Assembly (NCBI RefSeq): GCF_003367395.1
Contig: NZ_CP031417.1
Span: 3,348,001 to 3,412,000 of the forward strand
Direction of reading: 5' to 3'
Length of the DNA stretch: 64,000 nucleotides
Source of the DNA: Pseudolabrys taiwanensis
GTDB lineage: Bacteria > Pseudomonadota > Alphaproteobacteria > Rhizobiales > Xanthobacteraceae
The notes under the pieces are model-generated. The model was not told the DNA's origin. It was given only the letters and a program-made list of their open reading frames with translations, and did not search any database. Positions within the stretch are counted from its first letter, which is position 1. Each line of letters begins with the position of its first letter. Both the position numbers and the translations under genes were made by a program. Below, in pieces: positions 42,521 through 53,043 of this stretch.

Positions 42521-42652
42521 ATGCACAAGCGCGCGTCTCGTGCCATCGCCGAAGCCGCTATGTCCGAACAGCGCAATTCCGTCGTCTGGTGGACGACGGG
42601 CCTTTGGGGCCTCGCGCTGGTCTATCTGCTGGCGACGTTTTCGGTTTACTGA
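42521..42652 (+). CDS. Small single-helix membrane protein (43 residues)
   Basis: A strong GGAGGA site precedes ATG 42521. The product has a basic N-terminus (MHKRASRAIAEAAMSEQRN) and one hydrophobic helix (VVWWTTGLWGLALVYLLATF). I do not know the family. The ribosome site supports a real gene over the longer frame from 42443. Its last 7 bp overlap the 3' end of the convergent glycosyltransferase gene. Confidence 0.6.
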   Translation: MHKRASRAIAEAAMSEQRNSVVWWTTGLWGLALVYLLATFSVY

Positions 42653-44211
42653 CGTGAGAACTGCGGCGGTACCAGAATGAGTGTGTACCGCTGCGGCTGG
42701 CCGGGCGTGCGCAGGAAAGCGCGCACGATCGAGCTTTCCACCGTGCGGCTGCCCGGCACCTTCACGGCAAGCTCCGCCGCCTTCAGCCGGCAGTTCTGAT
42801 CGTCGGCCATGCAGACATAGGCGGCGCCGTCGCGCGCGAGTTCGGCCGCGTCGGGAGGCGGCATGTCGGTCAGCGCGCGCGGGCGGTCGGCGGCGTAGGT
42901 GACGACGCCGTAAGCGAGGTCGGCCTCGCCGCCGACGAAGCGCAGCGGCGCCGGCGTCATCTGCCGCCACGCCTGCTCGACTTGATGCGCCAACAGCGCC
43001 GCCTGCGCCGATGCGGCCGGCGGCCCCTTGCGCTGTCCCATGATGGCAATGCCGGGCGAGGCTGCGAGCATCGCCAGCGGCACAACGATCGCGGCGACAA
43101 GCAAGCGCTGCGTATCGACCGCGCGCACGATGACGCCCGGCGGCGACAACAGCAGCACGCCGAGCAAGGTGAAAGCCGGCATCGACCACAACGAGGTGAT
43201 TTCGCTGCGGCCGACGATGGCGCCGAGCGCGGGCAGCAGAAACGGCAGCCAGAAGGCCAAGGCGGCGAGCCGCCGCTCGCGCTCCTGCGGCCAGGCCATG
43301 TCGGCGAAGGTCGCCGGGTTGAAGGCCGCCATCACCGCCACGATGACCAGCGGAATTGCGACGTAGGCAATCGAGCCGCCGATATAGCCGACGGCGCTCA
43401 CCGCCGTCGTCGCTAACGACTTCTCGCCGTGCACGACCATCGCATACGTGAATGGCGCGAAGTGATGGTCGACCAGCCAGACGATGTGCGGCGCCAGGAC
43501 GACCGCGCCGGCAACGACGGTGACCCACGGCGCCAGGGATTTGAAGTAAGCCATGCGCCGCCGGTCGATCAGCGCGGCGACCACGAGCCCGGCCAGCAGA
43601 AACACCGACCAGTATTTGGTGAGCATCGCGCCGGCGGCACACACGCCGGCCAGGGCCGCCCATTTCAGGCTCGAAGTCCGGTACGAGCGCAGGAACGCCA
43701 GCGTGGTCGCCGCCCACAGCGGCATCATCACCGTGTTCACGTTGTACTTCAGCGCATGGAAATTGAAGAACGGCACCAGCATGAGCAGCAGGAGCCCGAC
43801 CACGCGCTTTTCGGCATCGAGGTAGTCGGCCGACAGCTTCCAGGCGAGCCACAGCGCCACCGCCGGCATCAGCATGGCGAGCAGGTAGTAGGCCCACTCG
43901 GTCACCGGGAACACGGCAAACCACGCCGCCACCAGCCAAGCCGCCAGCGGCGGGTGCTTGAGGTAGCCGAGCGACAGATCGCGCGACCAGGCGACGATCT
44001 CGACCATGTCGGGGTGCAGCCCCAGCGGCGCCTTGGCGATGGTGCCGTAGGCCGTCCAGACGGCGACGTAGAACGCCAAGGACAGCAGCACCGTGCTGTC
44101 CGCCCGCACCGGGTCGATCAGCGAGGCGCGAAACAGGGCCGGAAGGCGGCGAATGGCGGAGAACGGGGCGGACAGGGGCATGGCCGGAGCTATCGCATAC
44201 GTCAGCGGCAC
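42646..44211 (-). CDS. GT39-type membrane glycosyltransferase (ArnT-like)
   Basis: This 521-residue protein has about 11-12 membrane helices. The first loop has [20 protein letters not shown] and [14 protein letters not shown], the acidic and H-P-P features of dolichyl-mannosyltransferase-like (PMT_2) enzymes. These use polyprenyl-phosphate sugars to modify lipid A, glycans or proteins outside the membrane. A GTG start at 44211 is supported by an ideal GGAGGTGA site; the internal ATG at 44181 has none. The acceptor is unknown. Confidence 0.85.
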   Translation of the reverse strand: MPLTYAIAPAMPLSAPFSAIRRLPALFRASLIDPVRADSTVLLSLAFYVAVWTAYGTIAKAPLGLHPDMVEIVAWSRDLSLGYLKHPPLAAWLVAAWFAVFPVTEWAYYLLAMLMPAVALWLAWKLSADYLDAEKRVVGLLLLMLVPFFNFHALKYNVNTVMMPLWAATTLAFLRSYRTSSLKWAALAGVCAAGAMLTKYWSVFLLAGLVVAALIDRRRMAYFKSLAPWVTVVAGAVVLAPHIVWLVDHHFAPFTYAMVVHGEKSLATTAVSAVGYIGGSIAYVAIPLVIVAVMAAFNPATFADMAWPQERERRLAALAFWLPFLLPALGAIVGRSEITSLWSMPAFTLLGVLLLSPPGVIVRAVDTQRLLVAAIVVPLAMLAASPGIAIMGQRKGPPAASAQAALLAHQVEQAWRQMTPAPLRFVGGEADLAYGVVTYAADRPRALTDMPPPDAAELARDGAAYVCMADDQNCRLKAAELAVKVPGSRTVESSIVRAFLRTPGQPQRYTLILVPPQFSRQ

Positions 44212-44405
44212 CCGTCACCTCCGCAGTCATTTTGGGCGAGCGCGAAGCGCGAGCCCCGGAATCCGGTGCGCCGCGCACGATCGAGGCGGCACGGCGTACT
44301 GGGTCCTCCGCTTTCGTGGAGGACGATGGCCGAGGGTGTTGGCCCGCCGGGCAAGCTTGTCGGGGCCCGCTTGTAGACGCTCTGTCGGGGTGTTATCTCG
44401 CCGCC

Positions 44406-46217
<1,812 letters not shown>

Positions 46218-46233
46218 CGGCTTGAGGCAGGCT

Positions 46234-46249
46234 GCGTAACATGTTACGC
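46234..46249. promoter_or_regulatory. Perfect 16-bp palindrome upstream of the toxin-antitoxin pair
   Basis: GCGTAACATGTTACGC is a perfect palindrome located 19 bp before the antitoxin start. Position and symmetry fit autoregulation by the antitoxin. It lies 17 bp after the lepA stop, so the pair's promoter must overlap the lepA end. Confidence 0.65.
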
Positions 46250-46268
46250 TAGGCTTCAGGAGTCAGCG

Positions 46269-46547
46269 ATGACCGCACCTCGCAAGTCGGGATCAAAGAC
46301 CCGTTCGAAAGCCAAGCCAAAGACGGCACGCGAGCGCATGCAAGCGCGACGCGACCGGCTACGTTCGCAAGGCCTGCGGCCGGTGCAGCATTGGGTGCCC
46401 GATTTGCGCGATCCAAAGGTGCGAGCCGATTTGCGCCGCGAAATGGCTGAATTGGCAAAGCACCCTGCCAACGCTGAGATCGATAACTGGATCGAAAAAA
46501 TCTACGACGACAGCGACTGGGTCTACGACGATAAAGACTTGAAATGA
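46269..46547 (+). CDS. Antitoxin, MazE-like (DUF3018 type)
   Basis: This 92-residue basic protein begins with a Lys/Arg-rich segment and has RMQARRDRLRSQGLRPVQHW and LRREMAELAKHPANAEIDNW. This pattern matches DUF3018 antitoxin-MazE-type proteins. The acidic C-terminus (DDSDWVYDDKDLK) would bind the toxin. A CAGGAG site precedes the ATG. Its stop overlaps the toxin start by 4 bp. Confidence 0.82.
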   Translation: MTAPRKSGSKTRSKAKPKTARERMQARRDRLRSQGLRPVQHWVPDLRDPKVRADLRREMAELAKHPANAEIDNWIEKIYDDSDWVYDDKDLK

Positions 46548-46873
46548 AGCGCGGCGATGTCGTTCTTGTTCTCATGCAGGGCGACGTCGGCAAGCCGCGC
46601 CCGGCCGTGATCGTCCAGTCGGACAGCGTTACCGCGTCGGCCACCAGTGTCATCATTTGTCCGATGACATCCGAAATCCACGAGCCGGGAACGATCCGTC
46701 CCATTGTCGAACCAGACGCTGCGAACGGCTTGCGCTTGCGCTCTCAAATCATGACCGACAAGCTTGCCGCGACGCGGGCCGATCGCGTTCGGCGCGTGCT
46801 AGGCGCCGTCGATGCCTCGACCATGGAGCGGCTCGACCGCGCGCTGTTCGTTGTCCTCGGGCTGGATCGGTGA
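46544..46873 (+). CDS. PemK/MazF-family toxin
   Basis: This 109-residue protein begins MKRGDVVLVLMQGDVGKPRP, followed by AVIVQSDS and VIICPMTSEI. RLRSQIMTDKLAATRADRV comes later. These are the conserved strands of MazF-type ribonucleases, with the Arg and Thr/Ser catalytic region. MazF toxins cut mRNA at short motifs when the labile antitoxin is degraded. It is translationally coupled to the antitoxin (ATGA overlap). A PIN-like gene lies convergent on the right. Confidence 0.88.
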   Translation: MKRGDVVLVLMQGDVGKPRPAVIVQSDSVTASATSVIICPMTSEIHEPGTIRPIVEPDAANGLRLRSQIMTDKLAATRADRVRRVLGAVDASTMERLDRALFVVLGLDR

Positions 46874-46933
46874 TGCATAAGTACTGCGAGGCCAACATCC
46901 CACAGGAGGCGTTCAGGCGCTCCGAGAGCGACA

Positions 46934-47479
46934 TCAGGGAAGCTGGGCTTTGATGAAATCTCGCAAGGATAGTGTCTGTGCATGGAAGTCCTTTAGGTAA
47001 ATAACCTTCCCTCCAGCCTTGTAGGCGTCCTTAATTGGCCCCGGCTTGCTATCCGCCGTCAGAATCACTGTGTAAAATGAGCTAGCAGCAACGGCGGTGT
47101 CGGCCATATTTTTGGGCAAATCTGAGCCGGTCCTCTTCTTACCTAGAACACGCTTTGGTATTTCAGTCGCATACCAATTGCGCTCATTATCAGACATAAA
47201 AGTACCTTGATTGAATCCTAAATAACAGTCGGCCTCAGCAAACCCAAAGTAGCCAACTGTTGTAACTGAATGCCGCGCGATCGTATCGTAAATGTAATCC
47301 TTAAGCGCTCGATTAGAGCACCCATCCTTACTCACGTCTGGGATAGCTTGAATTTCAATCTCAATCTCGCGCGGCATAAAAAGGCTAAAATCGCCCGGCG
47401 GGAGCTCGGCCACGAGGTCCATGCCGCTATTGAAAAAATCATTCCAGGCATTGCAATCTATCGTTATAGCGATGGTCAT
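46934..47479 (-). CDS. PIN-like domain protein, AT-richer than its neighbours
   Basis: The frame is open from 47587, but ATG 47479 gives a protein of about 181 residues starting with a PIN-like first strand, MTIAITIDCNAWNDFF. It continues with the acidic element MPREIEIEIQAI and DTAVAASSFYTVILTADS, which resembles the D-x-x-(I/V)-A ... T-x-D end of PIN ribonucleases. The match is at pattern level only. Base composition is visibly less GC-rich than around it, changing near 47480-47500, which suggests horizontal transfer. No antitoxin-like partner precedes it. It may be a toxin or a nuclease of a defence module. Confidence 0.6.
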   Translation of the reverse strand: MTIAITIDCNAWNDFFNSGMDLVAELPPGDFSLFMPREIEIEIQAIPDVSKDGCSNRALKDYIYDTIARHSVTTVGYFGFAEADCYLGFNQGTFMSDNERNWYATEIPKRVLGKKRTGSDLPKNMADTAVAASSFYTVILTADSKPGPIKDAYKAGGKVIYLKDFHAQTLSLRDFIKAQLP

Positions 47480-47637
47480 TTGCGCCTGGTAATGAGAGGT
47501 CTCCTTGCTCGACGTTCGCATCCGATATACGCCCACCGGCATTGAATCGTCAGCCCCGAAAGGCAGATAGCGCAGCGTGTCCGCCATTCTGGCGCGAGAC
47601 GTGTTGCGTTACGCATTCGGCCAACCCGCCCAACAGC

Positions 47638-47811
47638 CTACTCCGCAGCGCTCTCCATCGGCTGTAATTCGCCAGCGTCTTTCATGTCGTCGTGCAGCGC
47701 GATGGGGTCCCAATCGTAACCGCTCGGCCATGTAGGCGCGCGGTCTTGCGTTCGACCTGCCTCTCCGTTCGGAAGGCAAGCTAGTATGCGGCCGCCCGAG
47801 GCACGTGTCAT
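47638..47811 (-). CDS. Candidate small ORF, 57 residues
   Basis: ATG 47811 to TAG 47638 encodes a 57-residue protein, MTRASGGRILACLPNGEAGR and on to GYDWDPIALHDDMKDAGELQ before the stop. The frame stays open for about 20 more codons upstream (... SIDGSHEWCSS) to an in-frame TGA, overlapping the end of trpS. The composition looks protein-like, but no clear ribosome site precedes the ATG. It may be a real small gene or the 3' remnant of a longer one. Confidence 0.35.
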   Translation of the reverse strand: MTRASGGRILACLPNGEAGRTQDRAPTWPSGYDWDPIALHDDMKDAGELQPMESAAE

Positions 47812-47858
47812 CACCGAACTACACCATTCATGACTGCCGTCGATCGAAGACTGTCTGG

Positions 47859-48881
47859 CTAGAAACCTAGTTCAAACAACCCCAACCCCTCCCGCACCTC
47901 CTCCAGCGTCGCTTGCGTGATCGCCCGCGCCGTCCGAGTCCCGTCGCGCAGAACGTCGAACACAAAATCCGGATCGCGCGCTAACGCCGCGCGGCGCTGG
48001 CGGATCGGCGCCAGCAAATCCTGCAACAAGACCTCGAGCCGCGCTTTCACCGCCATGTCGCCGAGGCCGCCGCGGCGGTAACGCGCCTTGAGGTCAGCGA
48101 CGCCGTCCTCATCCGGGTCGAACGCATCGAGATAAGTGAAGACCACATTGCCTTCGACCGAGCCGGGGTCGCTGACGCGCACATGGTTCGGGTCGGTGTA
48201 CATCTGGTGCACCGCGCGCTTGATCTCGTCGGGCGCAGCCGACAGCGGCAGCGCGTTGCCCTGCGACTTGCTCATCTTCGCCTTGCCGTCGATGCCCGGC
48301 AGCCGCCCGACCTTCGGAATGACGGCCTCTGCTTCGATGAGCACCGCGCGGCCGATCTGGTTGTTGATGCGCCGCGCGATCTCGTTGGTCTGCTCGATCA
48401 GCGGCGCCTGGTCTTCGCCGACGGGCACGACGCTTGCCTTGAAGCCGGTGATATCGGCCGCTTGCGCGACCGGATAGCACAGGAACCCGGCCGGAATGTC
48501 GCGGCCGAAGCCACGCGCGCGGATCTCGTCCTTGATGGTCGGATTGCGCTCGAGCCGGGCGACCGAGACGAAGTTCATATAGAGCATCGTCAGCTCGCAA
48601 AGCGCCGGCAGGCCGGACTGCACGCAGATGCTGGTCTTTTCAGGATCGATGCCGACGGCGAGATAATCGAGCGCCACCTCGATGACGTTGCGGCGCACTT
48701 TCTCCGGATCGTGCGCGTTGTCGGCCAGCGCCTGATTGTCGGCGAGCAGCAGGAATTGGCGATGCGTGTCCTGCATCGTCACGCGATTTTTGAGCGAGCC
48801 GACATAGTGGCCGAGATGCAGGGGACCGGTGGTGCGGTCGCCGGTAAGGATGACGGGCTTGGTCGTTGAAGGGGCATGCAT
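47859..48881 (-). CDS. trpS: Tryptophan--tRNA ligase
   Basis: This 340-residue class I synthetase charges tRNA-Trp. The HIGH-type motif is in GDRTTGPLHLGHYVGSLKN, and KMSKS is exact in AKMSKSQGNALP. The tryptophan pocket region includes CYPVAQAADITGFKA and VPVGEDQAPLIEQTNEIARR. Length fits the family. It is followed downstream by the accessory gene cluster 46.2-47.8 kb. Confidence 0.96.
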   Translation of the reverse strand: MHAPSTTKPVILTGDRTTGPLHLGHYVGSLKNRVTMQDTHRQFLLLADNQALADNAHDPEKVRRNVIEVALDYLAVGIDPEKTSICVQSGLPALCELTMLYMNFVSVARLERNPTIKDEIRARGFGRDIPAGFLCYPVAQAADITGFKASVVPVGEDQAPLIEQTNEIARRINNQIGRAVLIEAEAVIPKVGRLPGIDGKAKMSKSQGNALPLSAAPDEIKRAVHQMYTDPNHVRVSDPGSVEGNVVFTYLDAFDPDEDGVADLKARYRRGGLGDMAVKARLEVLLQDLLAPIRQRRAALARDPDFVFDVLRDGTRTARAITQATLEEVREGLGLFELGF

Positions 48882-49121
48882 GGCGGTTCTCCGGTTGGGA
48901 GCCGCCGCGTGTCGGAAAGCTTGTTCTGAACATACGTCGCCTGCCGAAACCCGGCGGCCACGTCTGATGGCTTCAAATGAAAGACGACGTGCCGCTCCTT
49001 ACAAGGAGCGCCACCAATAGGCTCGGGCGGATATCGCAACGTCGATCATGCGTCCCGCATGCCACAATTTCAGTTGCGCGGCAAGCAGGCGCGCGACTCG
49101 ACCGCGCGCGGGCCAGCGACT

Positions 49122-49652
49122 ATGAAGTGCCGCTGTTCCGATCGATGGAGCCGAGCCTTGTGGCGCGCGATGACCGACGCCGATCTGCCGCGGGTGCTGC
49201 ACATCGCCGCCGCGGTGCACCCGTCCTTGCCGGAAGACGCGGCTGTCTTTGCCGAACGTCTCGCGCTGTATCCGACTGGTTGTCTGGTCCACGAACACGG
49301 CGGTGCCGTCGACAGCTACGTCATCAGTCACCCTTGGCAGGACGCGGCGCCACCCGCGCTCAATACGCTGTTGGGCAAACTGCCGGCCACGCCATCGACC
49401 TACTACATCCATGACATCGCGCTGATGCCGGACGCGCGCGGCAGCGGTGTCGCGAACACGATCGTCAAAACGCTGATGGCTCATGCGCGGCAGAACCACT
49501 TCGCCACGATCACGCTCGTCGCCGTGAACAATTCCGCACGCTTCTGGCGCAAGCACGGCTTCGAGGCCGTGAACGACAGAAGTCTTGCCGCGAAGATCGC
49601 AAGCTACGGCGCGGATGCGCGCCTCATGCGCGCGACCTTGCCGCCGGCTTGA
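49122..49652 (+). CDS. GNAT-family N-acetyltransferase
   Basis: The core from RAMTDADLPRVLHIAAAVHP runs to the end. The acetyl-CoA binding loop is in DIALMPDARGSGVANTIVKT (Q/R-x-x-G-x-G/A type), then ATITLVAVNNSARFWRKHGF. These steps fit the GNAT fold. The start is uncertain between ATGs at 49059, 49122 and 49170; none has a strong ribosome site, and the stretch before the core is poorly conserved. The substrate is unknown. Confidence 0.75.
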   Translation: MKCRCSDRWSRALWRAMTDADLPRVLHIAAAVHPSLPEDAAVFAERLALYPTGCLVHEHGGAVDSYVISHPWQDAAPPALNTLLGKLPATPSTYYIHDIALMPDARGSGVANTIVKTLMAHARQNHFATITLVAVNNSARFWRKHGFEAVNDRSLAAKIASYGADARLMRATLPPA

Positions 49653-49804
49653 TTCAAGCCGCGCGCCGCACTCGCCCCCTGAGCGCGACATAGCCGCAGG
49701 GCCTACCGCAAGCAGCGACAAAGAACGATCTTTGCAGCATTCAAAGGCTTTTTTGGCGACGTACAAGCGGCCAAAGCGACCGTTCATCGTTGCGCATGGA
49801 CCGT

Positions 49805-49823
49805 GGCGCGATATCATCGCGCC
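49805..49823. promoter_or_regulatory. Palindrome upstream of the MmgE/PrpD gene
   Basis: GGCGCGAT-ATC-ATCGCGCC is a perfect 8-3-8 dyad ending 27 bp before the TTG start at 49851. It may be an operator or an mRNA hairpin. Confidence 0.4.
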
Positions 49824-49850
49824 GCTCATGATAGCCACACGGGGTGATAA

Positions 49851-51176
49851 TTGACTGCGGGCGCACATGCCGATCGAAGCGCGAGCTTGGCCGACGCAAC
49901 GGCGTGGCTCGTGCGGTGCGATGCGTTGCCGGCCGATGTCGAAGCGAAGGCCCGCCTTCTGTTGCTCGATACGCTTGGCTGTCTGCTCGCCGGCTTGAAC
50001 CATCCCGACGTTAAGGCATTCGGTCGCGCGCTGCGCGTCGCCTTTCCCGGCGACGTCGCCTGGCCCGCCTCGGACATCCAGCTCGCGCCGGCCGCCAGCG
50101 GCGCGCTCGGTGCGGCGGCGGCGTGCTGGGATGAAGCCTGCGAAGGCAATGCTTCGGCGCATGGTCGGCCGGGCCTGCCCGTTGTTCCCGCGCTGCTGGC
50201 GCTCGCCGCGACTCGCAATGCGACGCTCGGCGAACTGCTGCTGGCGCTGGCGACCGGCTATGAGATCGGCACCCGCGCCGGCGAATCTTGGCGCATTCCG
50301 CCGGGCTGGCATGTCGACGGCAGCTCGCATTCGCTCGGCGTTGCCGCGGCGGTCGCGCGGTTGACCTCGGGACCGCAGCGTGTGCAAGCGGCAATCGAAG
50401 CCGCCGCCTGTCAGATTCCAGCCAGCCTGTATTTGCCGATCACCGTCGGCTCGGTGTTGCGCAACACCTATGCGGCGCATGCCGTGCTGCTCGGCGTCAT
50501 GGCCGCCGCCGCGGCGGACGCGAACTTCACGATGCCCGATGGTGCGCTCGAAGAAGGCCGCCGCCGTGTACTGCGCGCCGAGAACGACGCCAATCCAACG
50601 CCGGCCGGTCATTGGACAATTCTGGACGGCTATCTGAAGCCCTTCGCCGCCGTGCGCCATACGCATTACGGCGTCGCCGCCGCGTTGCGCTTGCGTCAGC
50701 ATCCCGCTTTCTCGCTGGCCAAACTCGGCGCGATCCGGCTGCAGGTCTATGACGAGGCGATGCGCTACTGCGGCAATCGCGCGCCACAAACCGCCATCCA
50801 GGCGCAGTTCAGTCTGTCCTACGCGGTCGCGGCCGCGCTCGTGCTCGGCGACCTCGGGCCGGAGGCCTACACCAAGCTCGATGACCCGGCGATCACGGAT
50901 CTCGAACGCCGCATCGCCGTCGACGTCGATCCGGCGCGCACGCACCGCGGCGCCACGCTCACGCTCACCATCGACGGCGCCGCGCTGTCGGATACGGTCG
51001 ATGCCGTCGCGGGCGATCCGTCGATGCCGATGACGCAAGCCGAGGCCGTCGCCAAATTCCACCGCTACACGGATTCGATCGTCGGCCGGCCACATGCCGA
51101 AGCGCTCGTCGCTTTCGCGCTTGAAGCCAGCGCGACAACACCGGCGCGCCAATGCTTTTCGTTGGGACGCCCATAG
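49851..51176 (+). CDS. MmgE/PrpD family protein
   Basis: This 441-residue protein begins at TTG 49851 with a GGGGTG site just before. It has the all-helical PrpD domain (LLLDTLGCLLAGLNHPDVK, ACWDEACEGNASAHGRPGLP, LLALATGYEIGTRAGESWR) and the second domain from about 270 (GYLKPFAAVRHTHYGVAAAL). The family includes 2-methylcitrate dehydratase PrpD and cis-aconitate decarboxylase. No prpBC genes are present, so the substrate is probably another tricarboxylic or related acid. A Bug binding protein gene follows 38 bp on and may supply it. Confidence 0.88.
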   Translation: MTAGAHADRSASLADATAWLVRCDALPADVEAKARLLLLDTLGCLLAGLNHPDVKAFGRALRVAFPGDVAWPASDIQLAPAASGALGAAAACWDEACEGNASAHGRPGLPVVPALLALAATRNATLGELLLALATGYEIGTRAGESWRIPPGWHVDGSSHSLGVAAAVARLTSGPQRVQAAIEAAACQIPASLYLPITVGSVLRNTYAAHAVLLGVMAAAAADANFTMPDGALEEGRRRVLRAENDANPTPAGHWTILDGYLKPFAAVRHTHYGVAAALRLRQHPAFSLAKLGAIRLQVYDEAMRYCGNRAPQTAIQAQFSLSYAVAAALVLGDLGPEAYTKLDDPAITDLERRIAVDVDPARTHRGATLTLTIDGAALSDTVDAVAGDPSMPMTQAEAVAKFHRYTDSIVGRPHAEALVAFALEASATTPARQCFSLGRP

Positions 51177-51214
51177 ACTGTTTTCGCATTACATCGATCA
51201 AAGTGAGGTGGATC

Positions 51215-52219
51215 ATGAAACGGCCGAACTTGCCGGCACTCGGATTGGAATTGTCGCGGCGCACCGTGCTCGGCGCGGCACTCTCCGCGCCATTCGTTCT
51301 CAAGGCGCGCGCGCAGGAGTATCCGACGCGCAATCCGCGCCTCATCGTGCCGTTCGCGGCCGGCGGTCCGACCGATACGCTGACGCGCATCGCCGCCGAG
51401 CGCGTGAGCCCGCTCCTAGGCCAGCAGGCCGTGGTCGAGAACCGCGCCGGCGCCGGCGGCAACATCGCCGGTGAACTCGTCGCGCGCACCGATGCCGACG
51501 GCTACACCTTGCTGGTCGCCGGACAGGCGATCCTCGCGATCAACAAGGCGCTGTACAAGAAGATCTCCTACGATCCGGCCACCGACTTCACCTTCATCGG
51601 CATGCTCGGCGTCATCGCCAATGTGCTGCTGGTCAATCCGAAGACCGTACCGGTGAACTCGGTCGCGGAGCTGATCGACCTTGCCAAGAAGAAGCCCGGC
51701 GAAATTTCGTACGGCTCGAACGGCCCGGGCTCGCTCACGCATCTGACCACCGCGATCATGGCACATCAGGCCGGCATCGAACTCTTGCATGTGCCCTATC
51801 AGGGCGCGGCGCCGCTCACGACCGATCTGCTGGCCGGGCGCATCGGCATGACCTTCACCGCCGCGTCGGCCGCCATGCCGCTGGTGCGGTCAGGCCAATT
51901 GCGTGCCCTTGCGGTGACCACCGGCAAGCGCAGCCGTTTCAGCCCGGAATTGCCGACCTTGGTCGAAAGCGGCTTCCCCACGCTCGATGCGCCGACATGG
52001 TTCGGCGTGGTGGCGCGCAGCAAGACACCGGCGCCGATCCTCGCCAAGCTGCGCAAGGACTTCAACACCGTCATCACCAGCGAAGACTATGCCAAGGCGC
52101 TGGAGAAGCAGTCGATCGAGATCATGGTGGTGCCGCCGGAGACCTCGGACGAGTTTCTCGCCAAGGAGCGCAAGCTCTGGAGCGACGCCGTGAAGGTGAC
52201 GGGCGTCAGCTTGGATTAG
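51215..52219 (+). CDS. Tripartite tricarboxylate transporter (Bug family) binding protein
   Basis: The protein is about 334 residues from the ATG at 51215, which has a GAGGTG site. A twin-arginine-like signal (LSRRTVLGAALSAPFVL ... ARAQ) precedes the mature start YPTRNPRLIVPFAAGGPTDT. VENRAGAGGN and LLHVPYQGAAPL are Bug hallmarks. It is cotranscribed with the MmgE/PrpD gene, so the ligand may be the substrate of that enzyme. No TctA or TctB is adjacent. It is a paralogue of the protein at 27590-28567. Confidence 0.9.
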   Translation: MKRPNLPALGLELSRRTVLGAALSAPFVLKARAQEYPTRNPRLIVPFAAGGPTDTLTRIAAERVSPLLGQQAVVENRAGAGGNIAGELVARTDADGYTLLVAGQAILAINKALYKKISYDPATDFTFIGMLGVIANVLLVNPKTVPVNSVAELIDLAKKKPGEISYGSNGPGSLTHLTTAIMAHQAGIELLHVPYQGAAPLTTDLLAGRIGMTFTAASAAMPLVRSGQLRALAVTTGKRSRFSPELPTLVESGFPTLDAPTWFGVVARSKTPAPILAKLRKDFNTVITSEDYAKALEKQSIEIMVVPPETSDEFLAKERKLWSDAVKVTGVSLD

Positions 52220-52262
52220 AGCAAGCACGCGCCTGGTCGACTGAATCGCGCGACACTCCGCC

Positions 52263-52347
52263 CGTCCCCGCGAAAGTGGGGACCCAGCGCGGTAGCGCAA
52301 ATTTGGTAGGGCCTGCTGGAGTCCCGCTTTCGCGGGAATGAGCGGAG
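52263..52347. repeat. Palindromic repeat, family A
   Basis: CGTCCCCGCGAAAGTGGGGA on the left and AGTCCCGCTTTCGCGGGAAT on the right form two stems, the same form as at 32428 and 63056. It lies between the Bug gene and the convergent L,D-transpeptidase gene. Confidence 0.8.
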
Positions 52348-52389
52348 ACTGGCTCGACGCAATCCAATCTCAAACTGGCGACAGGGCAC

Positions 52390-52950
52390 TCAATACGGCC
52401 CGCCGCGCCAGCGCGGCGGCGGTGCGTAGTAGTAGCCGTCGTCACCGTCCGGATCGAACAACTGCTGGAAATCCCGGCCGTGCGTCCGCCGCACCGGCCG
52501 GCTGACCTCGGGCGCCGGCGCCGGCCGATCGCCCGTGACGACGATCACCGTATCGCGGCGATGCTCCTGCACGAGCGCGAACAGGATGGCGGCATTGTTC
52601 GGATGCAGACGGATGCAGCCGTGCGAGGCAGGCCGCCCGAGCCGGGAGATTTCGTAGCTGCCGTGGATGGCGTAGCCGCCATTGAAGAAGATCGAGTACG
52701 GCATCGGCGACCAGTCATATTTGCGCGAGTACCATTTGCGCTCGAGCCGCTCCGGCCGGTAGGTGCCGTTGGGCGTGCGATAGCCCCAGCGGGCGGTCGA
52801 CACAGGCCACTGATATCGGGTGACGCCGTCGATTTCGACGGTGAGGCGCTGCGTGGATTTATTGACGGTGACGACGACGCCCGCATCGGCACGCGCGATC
52901 GCGCACACCATAAAGGCACAGGCGGCCAAAGCACTCAGGATACGCGACAT
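52390..52950 (-). CDS. L,D-transpeptidase (YkuD domain)
   Basis: The protein is about 186 residues from ATG 52950, which has a GGAGAG site and starts a signal peptide (MSRILSALAACAFMVCAIAR). The YkuD domain has the catalytic C112 in RPASHGCIRLH and the upstream His in GGYAIHGSYE. These enzymes crosslink peptidoglycan 3-3 or attach proteins to it in the periplasm. The C-terminus is a Gly/Tyr/Pro-rich tail (DGYYYAPPPRWRGGPY). A paralogue is encoded next, in the same direction. Confidence 0.92.
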   Translation of the reverse strand: MSRILSALAACAFMVCAIARADAGVVVTVNKSTQRLTVEIDGVTRYQWPVSTARWGYRTPNGTYRPERLERKWYSRKYDWSPMPYSIFFNGGYAIHGSYEISRLGRPASHGCIRLHPNNAAILFALVQEHRRDTVIVVTGDRPAPAPEVSRPVRRTHGRDFQQLFDPDGDDGYYYAPPPRWRGGPY

Positions 52951-53043
52951 CGCACACTCTCCGACGGCGCAACCTGGCACCGTCATGTCGCTCCTTCTTT
53001 AACCTAAATCAAACCGCTCAACGCGAGAGGCATGGCGTTGAGG

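Noticed and set aside
48977..49414. A frameshift in the GNAT gene, because another frame reads YEVPLFRSMEPSL just before the core
   Set aside because: The core domain is complete in one frame from RAMTDADL onward; the upstream similarity in another frame is too short to prove a frameshift.
48999..51152. A 717-codon - strand open frame opposite the GNAT and MmgE/PrpD genes
   Set aside because: The + strand proteins have clear family motifs; the - strand product does not, and such frames are typical in this GC range.
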